From: a virus
Reading direction: 5' to 3' (one strand)
Virus record (IMG/VR): IMGVR_UViG_3300036766_001577
Location: 1-28,625 of that record
DNA: 28,625 nt
Shown here: piece by piece, positions 1 to 8,002 of the stretch
How the letters are laid out: each line of letters opens with the position of its first letter
Position numbering within the stretch: the first letter of the stretch is position 1
Made by a program: the position numbers and the translations under genes
The notes under the pieces: generated by a model
Told to the model about the DNA's origin: nothing
What the model saw: only the letters and a program-made list of their open reading frames with translations
Database searches by the model: none

Positions 1-37
1 GGGGCTAGGGAACGCCCCGCCGCGCCCGGCTTCGGTC

Positions 38-406
38 CTACAGGACGCCCTGCGGCGCCAGGAGCATCGTGCCCTCGTACCCTGCCGCGCCCGCCGCGAT
101 GAGGCAGAAGCCCCATACGTAGTCCCCGGCCCCGGCCGTCATGACCTGGCCGTCGTTCTGGACCGTCAGCGGCGCGCCCACGGCGACCAGCGCGTCGGCG
201 TTGAACGGCACGGTGCCGAACAGCGCCACCTGCGCAGCCTCGCCCACGGCCGGCTTGTTGAGAAGCATGCCGATGCCGCGCTCGCCCTGCGCGCTGCACA
301 CGATGACGTCCCCACTGCCGTCCAGCTTCACGCCGCGGTACTGCTTCGTGATCAGCGACGCGGCCCCGCACTTGAGCCCCACCGCGGTGATCATCGGGCC
401 TTCCAT
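38..406 (-). CDS. Capsid decoration-like protein (DUF2190-like)
   Basis: A 122-residue protein with the composition of phage head decoration proteins: short Gly/Ala/Val-rich strands, an ITKQYRGVKLDGSGDVIV segment near residues 19-36, a GIGMLLNKPAVGEAAQVALFG segment in the middle and a GTMLLAPQGVL end. This resembles the DUF2190-type proteins that bind the outside of HK97-fold capsids. The start at 406 is an ATG with an AGGGAG Shine-Dalgarno 8 bases upstream; a second ATG four codons later lacks this. It ends in TAG. It follows the protease and scaffold genes in transcription order, where decoration and major capsid genes are usually found, so the major capsid gene is probably just beyond the left edge. 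The family assignment is by eye and has no catalytic residue to confirm it. Confidence 0.6.
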   Translation of the reverse strand: MEGPMITAVGLKCGAASLITKQYRGVKLDGSGDVIVCSAQGERGIGMLLNKPAVGEAAQVALFGTVPFNADALVAVGAPLTVQNDGQVMTAGAGDYVWGFCLIAAGAAGYEGTMLLAPQGVL

Positions 407-445
407 GTGCTGCTCCCTTCGTTGCGAGTCCCCGTGGTCCCGGCC

Positions 446-1420
446 CTAGGCCGTGGTGGTCTTGCGCCCCTGCTTCACCTGCTCGCGGTACGCCTCGTAG
501 AGGTCGGGCCGCTGACGCCGCGCCTGCTTCATGGCGTCGACGTGCGCCAGCGCGCCGTTCGCGGACTTCGCCACCAGCTCCGCCGCGATCGCTTCGAGCT
601 GCGCCAGCGGGCCGTCGGCGGCCAACGCGTCGGCCGCGGTCTTGCCGACCTCTCGCGTCACGCCGCCCTTCGCCTTCAGCGCCGTGTTCAGGGCGTCGAA
701 GTAGTTGGCCAGCTCCTCGCCCAGCGCGGCGTCGAACTTGGCGACCCGCTGGAGGATGGTCGCGCGGGCCTTCACCTCGCCCGGCAGCGCGTCCTGCGCC
801 GTTGCCTTCGTCACGAACGTGGCCGTCGCCTCCGCGTCCCGCTTCTCGGCCAGCTCGCGCTCCGCCGTCGCGCGCGCCGTCCGCTCGGTGGTCAGCTCCG
901 TCGCCTGGTCCGTCAGCGCCTTGGCGACCTGTGCCGCCTGCTCGGCCGGCAACCCTTCGACCACGTAGCCAGCGTCGCGCTTCTCGATCTTGAGGTCCGC
1001 CATCGCGTGCTTCCCCTGGTCGGTGGCGGCCGGGGCCGCCGTGGTGATGAGGTCCGCGCCGCACTCCGCGCAGAACTTGCCGCCGTACGCCTTCGTACCG
1101 CACTTGGGACAGGTGAACCCGTCCCGCTGGACCTGCGCGATCTGGAGGGCCAGCGCCTTCACCTGGTCGTCGGTCATGGGCGTGCCGTCCGCCGCCGCCT
1201 TCGCGGCCTGCTGCTGCGCGGCGGCCAACGCCCGCGCCTCGACGTCCTGGCCCTGCTCCTGCTTCACGATGGCGGCCGCCAGGGCCGCAATCTCGTCGTC
1301 CGTCAGCTCCAGCGTCCCGGCCTCGCGCTTGAGCACGAGGAACTGGCGCCGGTTCGCCGCCTTGGCCACGGCCGAGACTTCCGCCGCGCGGATGTCCACG
1401 AGCTCGCGGGGGGCCGGCAT
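446..1420 (-). CDS. Scaffold-like head protein with zinc ribbon
   Basis: A 324-residue protein. Residues 7-31 (VDIRAAEVSAVAKAANRRQFLVLK) resemble the opening of proteins encoded next to XkdF-type proteases in Gram-positive phages. Four cysteines at about 104, 107, 117 and 120 (CPKC...CAEC) form a zinc ribbon. Residues 140-260 are Ala/Glu/Lys/Arg-rich and probably coiled coil (TDQATELTTERTARATAERELAEK), as in internal scaffolding proteins. It lies downstream of the protease gene and upstream of the decoration gene, the usual place for a scaffold. ATG start, TAG stop, one base from the next gene upstream. The scaffold role is inferred from composition and position; the zinc ribbon inside a scaffold is unusual. 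Confidence 0.5.
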   Translation of the reverse strand: MPAPRELVDIRAAEVSAVAKAANRRQFLVLKREAGTLELTDDEIAALAAAIVKQEQGQDVEARALAAAQQQAAKAAADGTPMTDDQVKALALQIAQVQRDGFTCPKCGTKAYGGKFCAECGADLITTAAPAATDQGKHAMADLKIEKRDAGYVVEGLPAEQAAQVAKALTDQATELTTERTARATAERELAEKRDAEATATFVTKATAQDALPGEVKARATILQRVAKFDAALGEELANYFDALNTALKAKGGVTREVGKTAADALAADGPLAQLEAIAAELVAKSANGALAHVDAMKQARRQRPDLYEAYREQVKQGRKTTTA

Positions 1421-1421
1421 C

Positions 1422-1838
1422 CTAGGACTCCTCGCGCTTCGTGAGCGTCAGGAACTCGACGGTCACGAGCGCCTTGCCGGTCTGATTGCCCGCCTTCGCC
1501 GTGGTGAGCGCCAGATAGGAGCCCGCCCCGACGACGGCCTTGCTGCCCGTCGGCGTGGCGACGAGCGTGTTCCCGAACGCCGCGCCGCCGGCGTGCGAGA
1601 GGAAGCCGCCCTGCATGGGGCCGGCGCTGTTGGCCGCCGTAATGGTCGCCGCGTTCACCGCCCCGGCCGCCTTCGTGAGGCGGCTGGTGATCTTGACGAC
1701 GCGGACGCGCTCGGCGAAGTAGACGCGGTACTCCCCCAACTCGTTCGCCTCGAACGACACCGGGACGGCGTGCTCGCCCGTGAGCCCGTACGTGCCCTTC
1801 GAGAGGTCGAGCGGCCGGTTGGTGCGATCCTTACTCAT
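1422..1838 (-). CDS. Small structural-type phage protein, function unknown
   Basis: A 138-residue protein with no motif I recognise. It is rich in Ala, Gly, Thr and Val and looks all-beta (EYRVYFAERVRVVKITSRLTKAAGAV, ALVTVEFLTLT). ATG start with AGGAG eight bases upstream; TAG stop. It lies between the protease and the scaffold-like gene, so a minor head or capsid-surface role is likely. It shares general style, but no clear alignment by eye, with the 138-residue protein at 8367-8783 beside the portal gene. Both have the alternating beta/Gly pattern of small virion jelly-roll or decoration proteins. Confidence 0.55.
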   Translation of the reverse strand: MSKDRTNRPLDLSKGTYGLTGEHAVPVSFEANELGEYRVYFAERVRVVKITSRLTKAAGAVNAATITAANSAGPMQGGFLSHAGGAAFGNTLVATPTGSKAVVGAGSYLALTTAKAGNQTGKALVTVEFLTLTKREES

Positions 1839-1924
1839 TGGGGCGGCTCCTGGCCCGCGCTATGCAGGCCGCGTGAGGGTGGTCCCGCAGTCCTCTTGAA
1901 CGGTGCGCGCCGGTCCCGAGCGTG

Positions 1925-2995
1925 TCAAGCCTTCGCCGGCTCCCGCACGGCGACCCGCGCGCCAATCGAGAAGCCGGTGAGCGCGCCACTCTTGATGGCG
2001 GCCCACACTTCCGGCTGCGGCACGTGCCACGCCTGGAGCCACGAGCCCTTGCGCACGAGCTGGCCCCCGAGCGTGAAGTCCGCCGGCGCCACATAGTTCT
2101 CAACCAGCACTGCCTCGCCGTCCTGGAGGTCCGTCCGGTGCATGAGGCGCAACCGCGCGCGGCCCACGCGGTAGTCCGCCAGGAAGCGCCAGGCCGCGAG
2201 CTCGATTTCCTCGATGCTCGTCTGGTCGCCCTGGGTGTCCACCGCGTCGGGCTCCATCACGACCCCGAGCACCACGCGGCGCTCGTCGTCGGCGCTCGCG
2301 TACTTCGTCGTCACGAGCGGGGCGGGTTCGCCCGCCGGCGGCGCCCCGATCGTCAGCGTCAGCACGGGCTCCGCGGCCGCGGCCTTCGCGTGCTCGCCCG
2401 GCCAGATCCCCGTGAGCTGCTCGTGCAGCCACGCGCAGAACGCCTCGGGATCCTCGGCGTCCGTTTCGGGCGCAATGCTCTCCAGGCAGTGCTCCATGAA
2501 GCCCGGGTCCTGGACCTTCATGGCCAGCAGCGCGCGGCCCTCGTCCGTCAACGTGACAAGCGGCAAGTGGCGCAGGCCCTTCTCGACCATCTCGTCCGCG
2601 CACGCGGGACACAGCGCCCGCACGACGGCCAGCGGCAGGAAGTCGCCCTTGAGCACGCGCGCGTCGCGCACGGCCGCCACCCGGTCCCGGAACGCCGTCA
2701 CCGCCTCGTCCTTCGCGTCCACGGCCCAGCGACCCCAGCGCCGCGCGCGCCGGTACAGGTCGGCAAGTTGCACGTCCGTGAGGACAGCCAGGTCCTCGTC
2801 CGTCATGCTCGTGATGGCCTTCCGTTCCGCGGCGCTAGGCTCGTCGGCCTGCCGGCGTCCCCGTGCCCCGCTGCGCCCGAGGGCGTCGCGGTGGAACAGC
2901 TTTGCCAGGCTCGGCAAGTGTTCCTTGAGCGTGCCCAGCATCTCCTCGAGGTACGCGCGCGTGAGGCGGCGCGTCCCCTTCTCGGTGTCCGTCAT
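1925..2995 (-). CDS. Prohead protease, XkdF-like (Peptidase S78_2)
   Basis: A 356-residue protein. The last 120 or so residues carry the XkdF-type protease domain: VVLGVVMEPDAVDTQGDQTS, then the conserved helix EIELAAWRFLADYR, a histidine in RLRLMHR, and the TGFSIG segment with the presumed serine near the end. This family processes scaffold and capsid during prohead maturation. The N-terminal 230 residues are helical and charged with a CPAC pair and no domain I can name. I chose the ATG at 2995 because it overlaps the previous stop (ATGA). The open frame continues upstream to 3319 but that part is out-of-frame translation of the neighbour. Next to the scaffold and decoration genes, the assignment is consistent. 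Confidence 0.8.
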   Translation of the reverse strand: MTDTEKGTRRLTRAYLEEMLGTLKEHLPSLAKLFHRDALGRSGARGRRQADEPSAAERKAITSMTDEDLAVLTDVQLADLYRRARRWGRWAVDAKDEAVTAFRDRVAAVRDARVLKGDFLPLAVVRALCPACADEMVEKGLRHLPLVTLTDEGRALLAMKVQDPGFMEHCLESIAPETDAEDPEAFCAWLHEQLTGIWPGEHAKAAAAEPVLTLTIGAPPAGEPAPLVTTKYASADDERRVVLGVVMEPDAVDTQGDQTSIEEIELAAWRFLADYRVGRARLRLMHRTDLQDGEAVLVENYVAPADFTLGGQLVRKGSWLQAWHVPQPEVWAAIKSGALTGFSIGARVAVREPAKA

Positions 2996-3285
2996 GTGCT
3001 CGCTCCTTCGTCCGCATCGCCCACGCCGTCGGTGACGATCAGCACGTCCTCGGCCCGCTGCGCCAGGGCCAGCAGCTCCTTGCGCGTGCTGTCGGCGTCG
3101 CCCGGCGCCACACCCGCGCTCAGGTCCGCCACCAGTCCCGCGGCCGGCGCCCAGCCGTCGCGCAAGAGCACCGCCAGCATCAGGAGCTTCGGCTGCGTCC
3201 GCGCCCACTGGACGAACGTCGCCCAGCCGCCGAGGCTGGCCACGTCGCCGAGGTAGCCGTTCACGTCCCGCGCAATGTAGCTCAT
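2992..3285 (-). CDS. Hypothetical phage protein
   Basis: A 97-residue acidic, helical protein with no recognised domain. It overlaps the protease start and the stop of the gene upstream by four bases each (ATGA), so translation is probably coupled. Segments such as GGWATFVQWARTQPKLLMLAVLLRDGW give an amphipathic helix with Trp and Leu. Nothing suggests an enzyme. Its constant position between the nuclease-like head protein and the protease suggests a small head-assembly factor; that is inference from neighbours only. Confidence 0.6.
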   Translation of the reverse strand: MSYIARDVNGYLGDVASLGGWATFVQWARTQPKLLMLAVLLRDGWAPAAGLVADLSAGVAPGDADSTRKELLALAQRAEDVLIVTDGVGDADEGAST

Positions 3286-3983
3286 GCGACCCGTCCCGTG
3301 AGGAAGGCCGTCGCTTCACGGAGCGACGAGAAACCCCGCATGGTGCCGAGGCGGAAGGAGCCCACGCCGTGCGCCACGTAGTACCGCGTGCCCGAGTAGA
3401 GGCGGCCGTGGCCGAACTGGTCCCGCGCGTCCACCACGACGGTCGCCAGCCGGGCGCGTGCGCGGCGCGCCCACGACTGTTTCCGCGCCAGGCTGTCAGG
3501 GTGCATTGTCACCTTGTCGTTCGCCTGGTCGCAGAAGGTCTTGACCTCGATGCCCACCGTGCGGCCGCGCGCGTCCTGAGCCACGATGTCCACGGGGTCG
3601 TTGTCCGTCGTCGGCTTCCCGCGCAGGGCGCGCGCCACGAGGCGTTGCTGCCGATCGCCGGCGCGCTGCTTCGCGGCCGTGGCGGGCTTGTGCGTGGCCA
3701 GGGCGCGACTCGCGCGGTCGGACGGGGCCACGGTCTGTCGGTCACGTGCAGTTGGCTCTTTGGTCGCACCACCACCTCCCCCACCACCGTCTGTCCACTT
3801 CCCGTCGTCCGCACGCGCCTGGTCCGGGTCGAACTTGTGCCGCTCCGTGAGCTTCGCCCGCGCCCCGCGCAGCGCCAGCTTCTCTGTCGCCCGCATGAGC
3901 GCGCCGCAGTACGCCTCCGGGTTCTCCTTGTCCCCGTTGGCGGCCACGCACGCAGCGAAGTTCTCGTACCCAGCGAACGGCAT
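3282..3983 (-). CDS. Virion-linked nuclease candidate (PD-(D/E)xK-like C-terminus)
   Basis: A 233-residue two-part protein. The first 60 residues (FAACVAANGDKENPEAYCGALM, then FDPDQARADDGKWT) match short segments common in phage minor head and MuF-associated proteins. A run of seven glycines forms a linker. The C-terminal 135 residues look like a restriction-type nuclease: DPVDIVAQ followed by GIEVKT supply the Asp and the E-x-K of a PD-(D/E)xK site, then VTMHP, LATVVVDAR and YYVAHGVGSFRLG. This layout is that of a capsid-targeting head joined to a toxin or nuclease domain. ATG with GGGAGG upstream. It could be packaged in the particle and act on host DNA at entry, or trim DNA during assembly. 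Nuclease activity is inferred from the motif. Confidence 0.6.
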   Translation of the reverse strand: MPFAGYENFAACVAANGDKENPEAYCGALMRATEKLALRGARAKLTERHKFDPDQARADDGKWTDGGGGGGGATKEPTARDRQTVAPSDRASRALATHKPATAAKQRAGDRQQRLVARALRGKPTTDNDPVDIVAQDARGRTVGIEVKTFCDQANDKVTMHPDSLARKQSWARRARARLATVVVDARDQFGHGRLYSGTRYYVAHGVGSFRLGTMRGFSSLREATAFLTGRVA

Positions 3984-4023
3984 CCGGCCTCCCGCTCAAC
4001 GGTGTGCCCCGCGCCCACACACG

Positions 4024-4641
4024 TCAACCCTCGACCGGCCGCCGTGCCCACGCGAGGTAGCGCCCGTACGCGTCCGTCGTCTCCGGCACAGGCACGACAG
4101 CGAGGCCCAGCGCCGCCAGCCGCGCGGTCATCGGCTCGCGGTAGTGCGCCATGTGCCAGTCGTCCAGCACGAGCAGTCCGCCCGGGGCCGTCCACTTCAC
4201 AAATTGCTCGGCGTGCCGGACCCGCGTGCCGGTGCCGTCAAGGTCCACGAACACGAGGCCGAAGCAACCCGGAGCGAACGCGCCGGGATCCGCCGCGAGC
4301 AGCACGGCGAAGTCCCACAGGTTGTCTACCGGCAGGCCGAGCCCCGCGAGCTCGATGCGCGTGGTCGCCAGCCAGCGCGCCTCGTCGTCCACCGTCCACA
4401 CGTCCGTGACGGGCGGGGCTTGCTGTTGCCAGAGCCGCAGCACGGTGGACGAGAAGCCTGAGCCCAGCTCGAGGACGCGGAACGCAACAGCGGCCCCGCG
4501 TGCCTGCTCGCGCTCACAGGCGCGCCAGACCCAGGCCGCGGCCGCCACGCCGATCGCCGTGCAGTCCCGGCGCTTGTTCTTGCCGCAGTGAACGCGGTGC
4601 TGCTCCATGAGCAGCGCGAGAAGGGCGTCGTCGTCCGTCAT
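4024..4641 (-). CDS. SAM-dependent methyltransferase (class I)
   Basis: A 205-residue class I methyltransferase. Motif I is VLELGSGFSSTVLRL, with an acidic end to the next strand (VWTVDDEARW). The strand-4 region FGLVFVDLDGTGTR and the GGLLVLDDWH region follow in the order of the family. The N-terminus holds a short cysteine/lysine-rich stretch (CGKNKRRDC). It starts at an ATG overlapping the upstream glycosyltransferase stop (ATGA), with AAGGGG before it; the longer open frame upstream is not used. It closes the five-gene glycan cassette. The substrate is unknown; sugar or amino-group methylation is suggested only by the glycosyltransferase neighbours. Confidence 0.75.
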   Translation of the reverse strand: MTDDDALLALLMEQHRVHCGKNKRRDCTAIGVAAAAWVWRACEREQARGAAVAFRVLELGSGFSSTVLRLWQQQAPPVTDVWTVDDEARWLATTRIELAGLGLPVDNLWDFAVLLAADPGAFAPGCFGLVFVDLDGTGTRVRHAEQFVKWTAPGGLLVLDDWHMAHYREPMTARLAALGLAVVPVPETTDAYGRYLAWARRPVEG

Positions 4642-5444
4642 GACCCGTCCCCTTGTGCGCGCAGCGCCGCGAACGCGTCGCGGTGTCGCGCACGGATGGC
4701 CTCGACCACCGCGCGGCGGCTGGCCAGCCCCCGGCACCGGCGGCCGCTCTTCTGCGCCGCATGATGGCGGTACGTCGTCGTCACGCTGTCCACGGCGACC
4801 AGGCTGTGCCCGGTGACGAAGTACCGCAGGTGCCACTCCCACTCTTCGCCCGCCGTGAGGGCCTCGTCCCACGGCCCCGTCTCCTGCCACGCGGCGCGCC
4901 GGAACATCGTGCCCATGCCATGGAGATAGAGCCCGTGGCGCGCCACACCCCGCGGCGTCACGCGCGGATGGGTCAGCAGCCAGCTCCGCAACTTCGGTGG
5001 CGTCCAGCGCGGCGTTACGCCGTCCGCCTCCACGTACACGGGCAGCGAATAGGCGCCGCCCACCGCGGGGTCCGCTTCGAGCGCCGTTACGAGCACCGCC
5101 AGCTTGTGTGGGAGCATCGTGTCGTCGTCCTGGAGGACCGTCAGGTAGCCCCCGCGTGCCAGCGCGGCCGCCGCGTTGACGGCGGCCCCCTGGCCCCGGC
5201 GCGGGATGGCGTGCACGCGCAGCACCGGCGGGGTCGGGTCGTGCGGTGGCAGCCACGGCGCGTCGAGGCCGTCGTGGACGACGACCACCTCGTAGGCCTC
5301 GGCCGGGTACGTCTGGCGACAGGCGCTAGCGACCGCCTCCGCGAGGAGGGCCGGCCGCTCATGCGCTGGAATCAGGACCGACACCGTAGGGCGGGCTCGC
5401 TGCGCGAAGTCTTGACCGAGGCCCAGGCCGTTCCGAGCTTGCAT
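4638..5444 (-). CDS. Family 2 glycosyltransferase (GT-A fold)
   Basis: A 268-residue GT2 enzyme. The nucleotide-sugar-binding start is TVSVLIPAHERPALLAEAV (about residues 20-38), with VVVVHDG after it, the metal-binding DDD near 106-108 in LTVLQDDDTMLPHK, and the acceptor/base region TGPWDEALTAGEEWEWHLR near the C-terminus. It transfers a sugar from a nucleotide donor; donor and acceptor are unknown. I prefer the ATG at 5444, which has GGGGGTG just upstream. An ATG at 5552 would add 36 residues made largely by a 9-bp tandem repeat and has no Shine-Dalgarno sequence. It overlaps the methyltransferase downstream by four bases. Confidence 0.75.
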   Translation of the reverse strand: MQARNGLGLGQDFAQRARPTVSVLIPAHERPALLAEAVASACRQTYPAEAYEVVVVHDGLDAPWLPPHDPTPPVLRVHAIPRRGQGAAVNAAAALARGGYLTVLQDDDTMLPHKLAVLVTALEADPAVGGAYSLPVYVEADGVTPRWTPPKLRSWLLTHPRVTPRGVARHGLYLHGMGTMFRRAAWQETGPWDEALTAGEEWEWHLRYFVTGHSLVAVDSVTTTYRHHAAQKSGRRCRGLASRRAVVEAIRARHRDAFAALRAQGDGS

Positions 5445-5486
5445 ATGCACCCCCACGAGAGAGGTCCCGTGTCCGACCACCAGAAG

Positions 5487-5558
5487 CACGTCGCACATCT
5501 CGCCCACCGCGCCCACCGCGCGCACGTGGCCCACGTCGCGCACCTCGTCCATCTGCGG
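5487..5558. repeat. 9-bp imperfect tandem repeat, about 8 copies
   Basis: On the plus strand eight 9-base units follow one another, close to CACSTCGCC (for example CACGTCGCA, CATCTCGCC, CACCGCGCC, CACCGCGCG, CACGTGGCC, CACGTCGCG). It lies just before the preferred start of the glycosyltransferase gene and covers its alternative upstream start. Read on the minus strand in that frame it would give a Val/Gly/Asp-rich tail. Copy-number change would alter only the spacing or the optional N-terminus. Confidence 0.7.
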
Positions 5559-5584
5559 CAGAGCTAGCAGACCCCAGACCCCCC

Positions 5585-6121
5585 TCAGCGGTAGACCGCG
5601 GCCTGGTCCCCGAGAATCACCGCCTCGCGGTGCCCCGGGAGCCGGGCCGCGATGGTGTCCAGCGTTACCCCCAGCCACTCGGGCGTCGGGCTCGCGGTGC
5701 CGAAGCTGTGGACGTCGTCCACGAGCACGAGGTCCCCGGCCGGCCGGGCCGCCAACGCGTCTAACTCGTCCCACAACGGCAAGCCTTCGGCGCGCCCGCC
5801 CACGGGCTCCACGGTCTTGCGGAACCAGTGGGCGTCGAGGTACCAGACGACGCGGTCTGTCAGCTCCCGTGCCAGGCGCTGCACGAACGCCCGCGAGTCC
5901 CCCAGGTAGAAGTGCAGGCCCTCTATCGCGCCGTACAGCTCGACGGCGCGGGCGTGCAGGGCAGGGCTAATCTCCACACTGTGCACGACGGGGAACTGGC
6001 GCCGCGCCAAGAGGCTGCTCGCCGCGAGATAGGTTCCTGTCTCCACGAACACGCCGATGGACGCGTAGCCGGGGTGCCGGTGCCGCAGGGCGTGGAGGTG
6101 ATTCGCCTTCAAGTTCGCCAC
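5585..6121 (-). CDS. Class I methyltransferase-like protein (TylF/FkbM type)
   Basis: A 178-residue protein with VFVETGTYLAASSLLA as the glycine-poor motif I, PVVHSVEISPALHARAVELYG as the acidic strand-2 end, HFYLGDSRAFV, and WYLDAHW with LWDELDALA and LVLVDDVHSFG. This order is typical of the O-methyltransferase-like family found with glycosyltransferases in polysaccharide clusters. Start is GTG at 6121 with GAGGG about seven bases upstream; three bases separate it from the stop of the large glycosyltransferase. Motif I lacks the classical GxGxG, so it may bind SAM weakly or serve another role. Confidence 0.65.
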   Translation of the reverse strand: MANLKANHLHALRHRHPGYASIGVFVETGTYLAASSLLARRQFPVVHSVEISPALHARAVELYGAIEGLHFYLGDSRAFVQRLARELTDRVVWYLDAHWFRKTVEPVGGRAEGLPLWDELDALAARPAGDLVLVDDVHSFGTASPTPEWLGVTLDTIAARLPGHREAVILGDQAAVYR

Positions 6122-6124
6122 AAG

Positions 6125-8002
6125 TCAGACCCTCAGGCGGGCGCGCCAGCCCACGGCGTCGTCCAGGAGGTCGAGGTAGGCACGGGCCACGGCCGCCTCG
6201 TCGTGCCAGCGCGTCACGTGCCGCCACGCGCGCGCGCGGAGCTGATAGAAGTAGGCGGGGTCCCGGGCCAGTCGCTCCAGCACGGCCGCCAGCATGGCCT
6301 CGTCCTCGACCAACGTGTAGGCGGGCGCCCCGCCCGTGTGCGTCTGCCATGCCCACCAGACGGCCGCATCGCCGGCGAGGACCGGCTGGCCCATCGCCGC
6401 GGCCTCGAGGCCGCTGCACTGGAGGCCGAGCCAGAACGAATCGAACGTCAGGTCGCACACCGCCTTCGCCGCGAGCGCGGCGCGGTGCGACAGACCCGTG
6501 AGGACCACCGCCTCCACACCCGTCCGTGCGCAGGCCGCGCGGAAGGCGTCGGTCCCTTTCAGGGCGGGCTTGCTAGGGCTGTGGGCGACGCGCAGCCGAG
6601 GCCCCGGATGCCACAGCGCGCGCGCCAGGGCGCGGTAGGCGGCCACCGGCATCGGATTCGGGAGAAGATGGAGCGCGGCGCCGTACTGGAGTAGCTCGGG
6701 GTTGCTCACGAGGCGGAGGACCGCACCCCGCACGAGGTCCCGCGCATTCGCGTTCGCTGGATGCTTGCGGTAGGGCGTGCCGTGGTGGTGGATCACGAGG
6801 GCGCCGCTGGGCTGCACGCCGAGGGAGTCTAGCGCCTCGTAGTTCACATGGCAGTGCACAACATCGGCCGTCGCCACGGCGTCTTGGAGCAGCCCGCGAT
6901 CGCGCACCACGTCGTACTGTCCCGCGCCCCGGAACACGTTCTGGCGCCCGTCCGTCGCCAGCACAGCCACGTGAGGGGTCGTCACATTGAGCGCCGTGTG
7001 CAGCCGCGTGGCGACCATGCCAGGGTCGTAGGTCGTCACCTGGACGATACGGAGCGCCTCGTGGCCCGCCTCGGCCCGGTGCACGAGGGTGGGCGCGGGG
7101 CAGCGGTGCAGTCCTTCGCTGGCCGCCTGCGCGCGCTGGTGCCGGGCCTGGGCCGCGTGACGGGCCGGGGGGCGGGAGGTGTGCCGCTGGTGGTCGAGCG
7201 TCAGCCCCAGGGGCCGGTGTAGCCACCCCGGCCCCCCGTGCTGGTGCGTGGTCAGGAGCCGCGTGCCCACGTACAGCCAGTGATGCCGTCCCGCATACCG
7301 TAGGCCCGGCCGCCACGCGAACGCGCGCGGCTGGCTGTACGGGCGTCGGTAGAGCGGCGAGCGCACCGTGAGCCAGCCAACGTCGAGCGCCAGGTGACGG
7401 TCGAACACGGCCAGCCCCTCGAGCTGCTCGTCCGCGTCCACCACGAGCAGGAGGTCGCCCGGCTGGCCGGCTGTCAGGTAGGCATTGCGCTTCGTGATCT
7501 GGTCGGGCCACGGCGCCCCGTCGGGAGCGGGGAGGATTGTCACCTTGGACAGCGTGGCCAGGAACGCGAGCGTGCCGTCCGTGCTCGGTCCTTCGGCACA
7601 GCCCGCGCTGGCGTAGCAGCCGTCCACGGCGACCACGGCGTCGGCCGCCGCGTACCACGTGGGCAGCGTGCACCGTAGGGCGGGCAGGTCGTTCCAGACG
7701 TTGAGACAGACCACGAGCCGCCAGGGCTCGGCACGCGGCACCAGTGGGGGATCCCGGAGTTCACTGCCCGCGCCGCCCGGGACAAGTGCCGCCGGCCACT
7801 GGCGCCGCGGCCGCACGAGCGGCAGGGGCGTCCCTTGAGCAAGAAGCCCATAGAAGCCGCAGCCGCCGCAACTCACGGGCGCCGGGGTGCTCGCGGCGCC
7901 GTGGGGGCCGACCACCGCCAGGACCGCGCCCGCACTCGGCACGGGCGCCACGACGGCCCCACAGTCGGGACAGGTCAGGCGCAGCGGCGCCCGGCGACTC
8001 AC
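6125..8002 (-). CDS. Bifunctional glycosyltransferase: zinc ribbon, GT2, GT4
   Basis: A 625-residue fusion. Residues 11-14 and 45-48 (CPDC, CGGC) form a zinc ribbon. Residues 96-270 form a GT2-like domain: LVVCLNVWNDLPALRCTLPTW, then VVAVDGCY and the metal site VVDADEQLEG near 187-195. Residues 318-610 form a GT4/GT-B domain: DVVHCHVNYEAL, VIHHHGTPYRKH, LRVAHSPSKPALKGTDAF and CSGLEAAAMGQPVLAG, which holds the conserved donor-phosphate glutamate region. Two domains suggest two successive sugar additions. The start is GTG at 8002, overlapping the membrane-protein stop (GTGA); the open frame further upstream is out-of-frame sequence. Donors and acceptor are unknown. Confidence 0.8.
   Translation of the reverse strand: MSRRAPLRLTCPDCGAVVAPVPSAGAVLAVVGPHGAASTPAPVSCGGCGFYGLLAQGTPLPLVRPRRQWPAALVPGGAGSELRDPPLVPRAEPWRLVVCLNVWNDLPALRCTLPTWYAAADAVVAVDGCYASAGCAEGPSTDGTLAFLATLSKVTILPAPDGAPWPDQITKRNAYLTAGQPGDLLLVVDADEQLEGLAVFDRHLALDVGWLTVRSPLYRRPYSQPRAFAWRPGLRYAGRHHWLYVGTRLLTTHQHGGPGWLHRPLGLTLDHQRHTSRPPARHAAQARHQRAQAASEGLHRCPAPTLVHRAEAGHEALRIVQVTTYDPGMVATRLHTALNVTTPHVAVLATDGRQNVFRGAGQYDVVRDRGLLQDAVATADVVHCHVNYEALDSLGVQPSGALVIHHHGTPYRKHPANANARDLVRGAVLRLVSNPELLQYGAALHLLPNPMPVAAYRALARALWHPGPRLRVAHSPSKPALKGTDAFRAACARTGVEAVVLTGLSHRAALAAKAVCDLTFDSFWLGLQCSGLEAAAMGQPVLAGDAAVWWAWQTHTGGAPAYTLVEDEAMLAAVLERLARDPAYFYQLRARAWRHVTRWHDEAAVARAYLDLLDDAVGWRARLRV

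Noticed and set aside
1-18. Hairpin GGGGC...GCCCC at the left edge as a terminator
   Set aside because: Only a 5-bp stem and no U-tract; chance in GC-rich DNA is likely.
407-3256. Long plus-strand open frames across the left part, including one of 444 codons
   Set aside because: They mirror minus-strand genes, are Arg/Pro/Ala-rich and have no domain; high G+C gives long antisense frames.
5487-5558. CRISPR array
   Set aside because: The units are 9 bases with no spacers.
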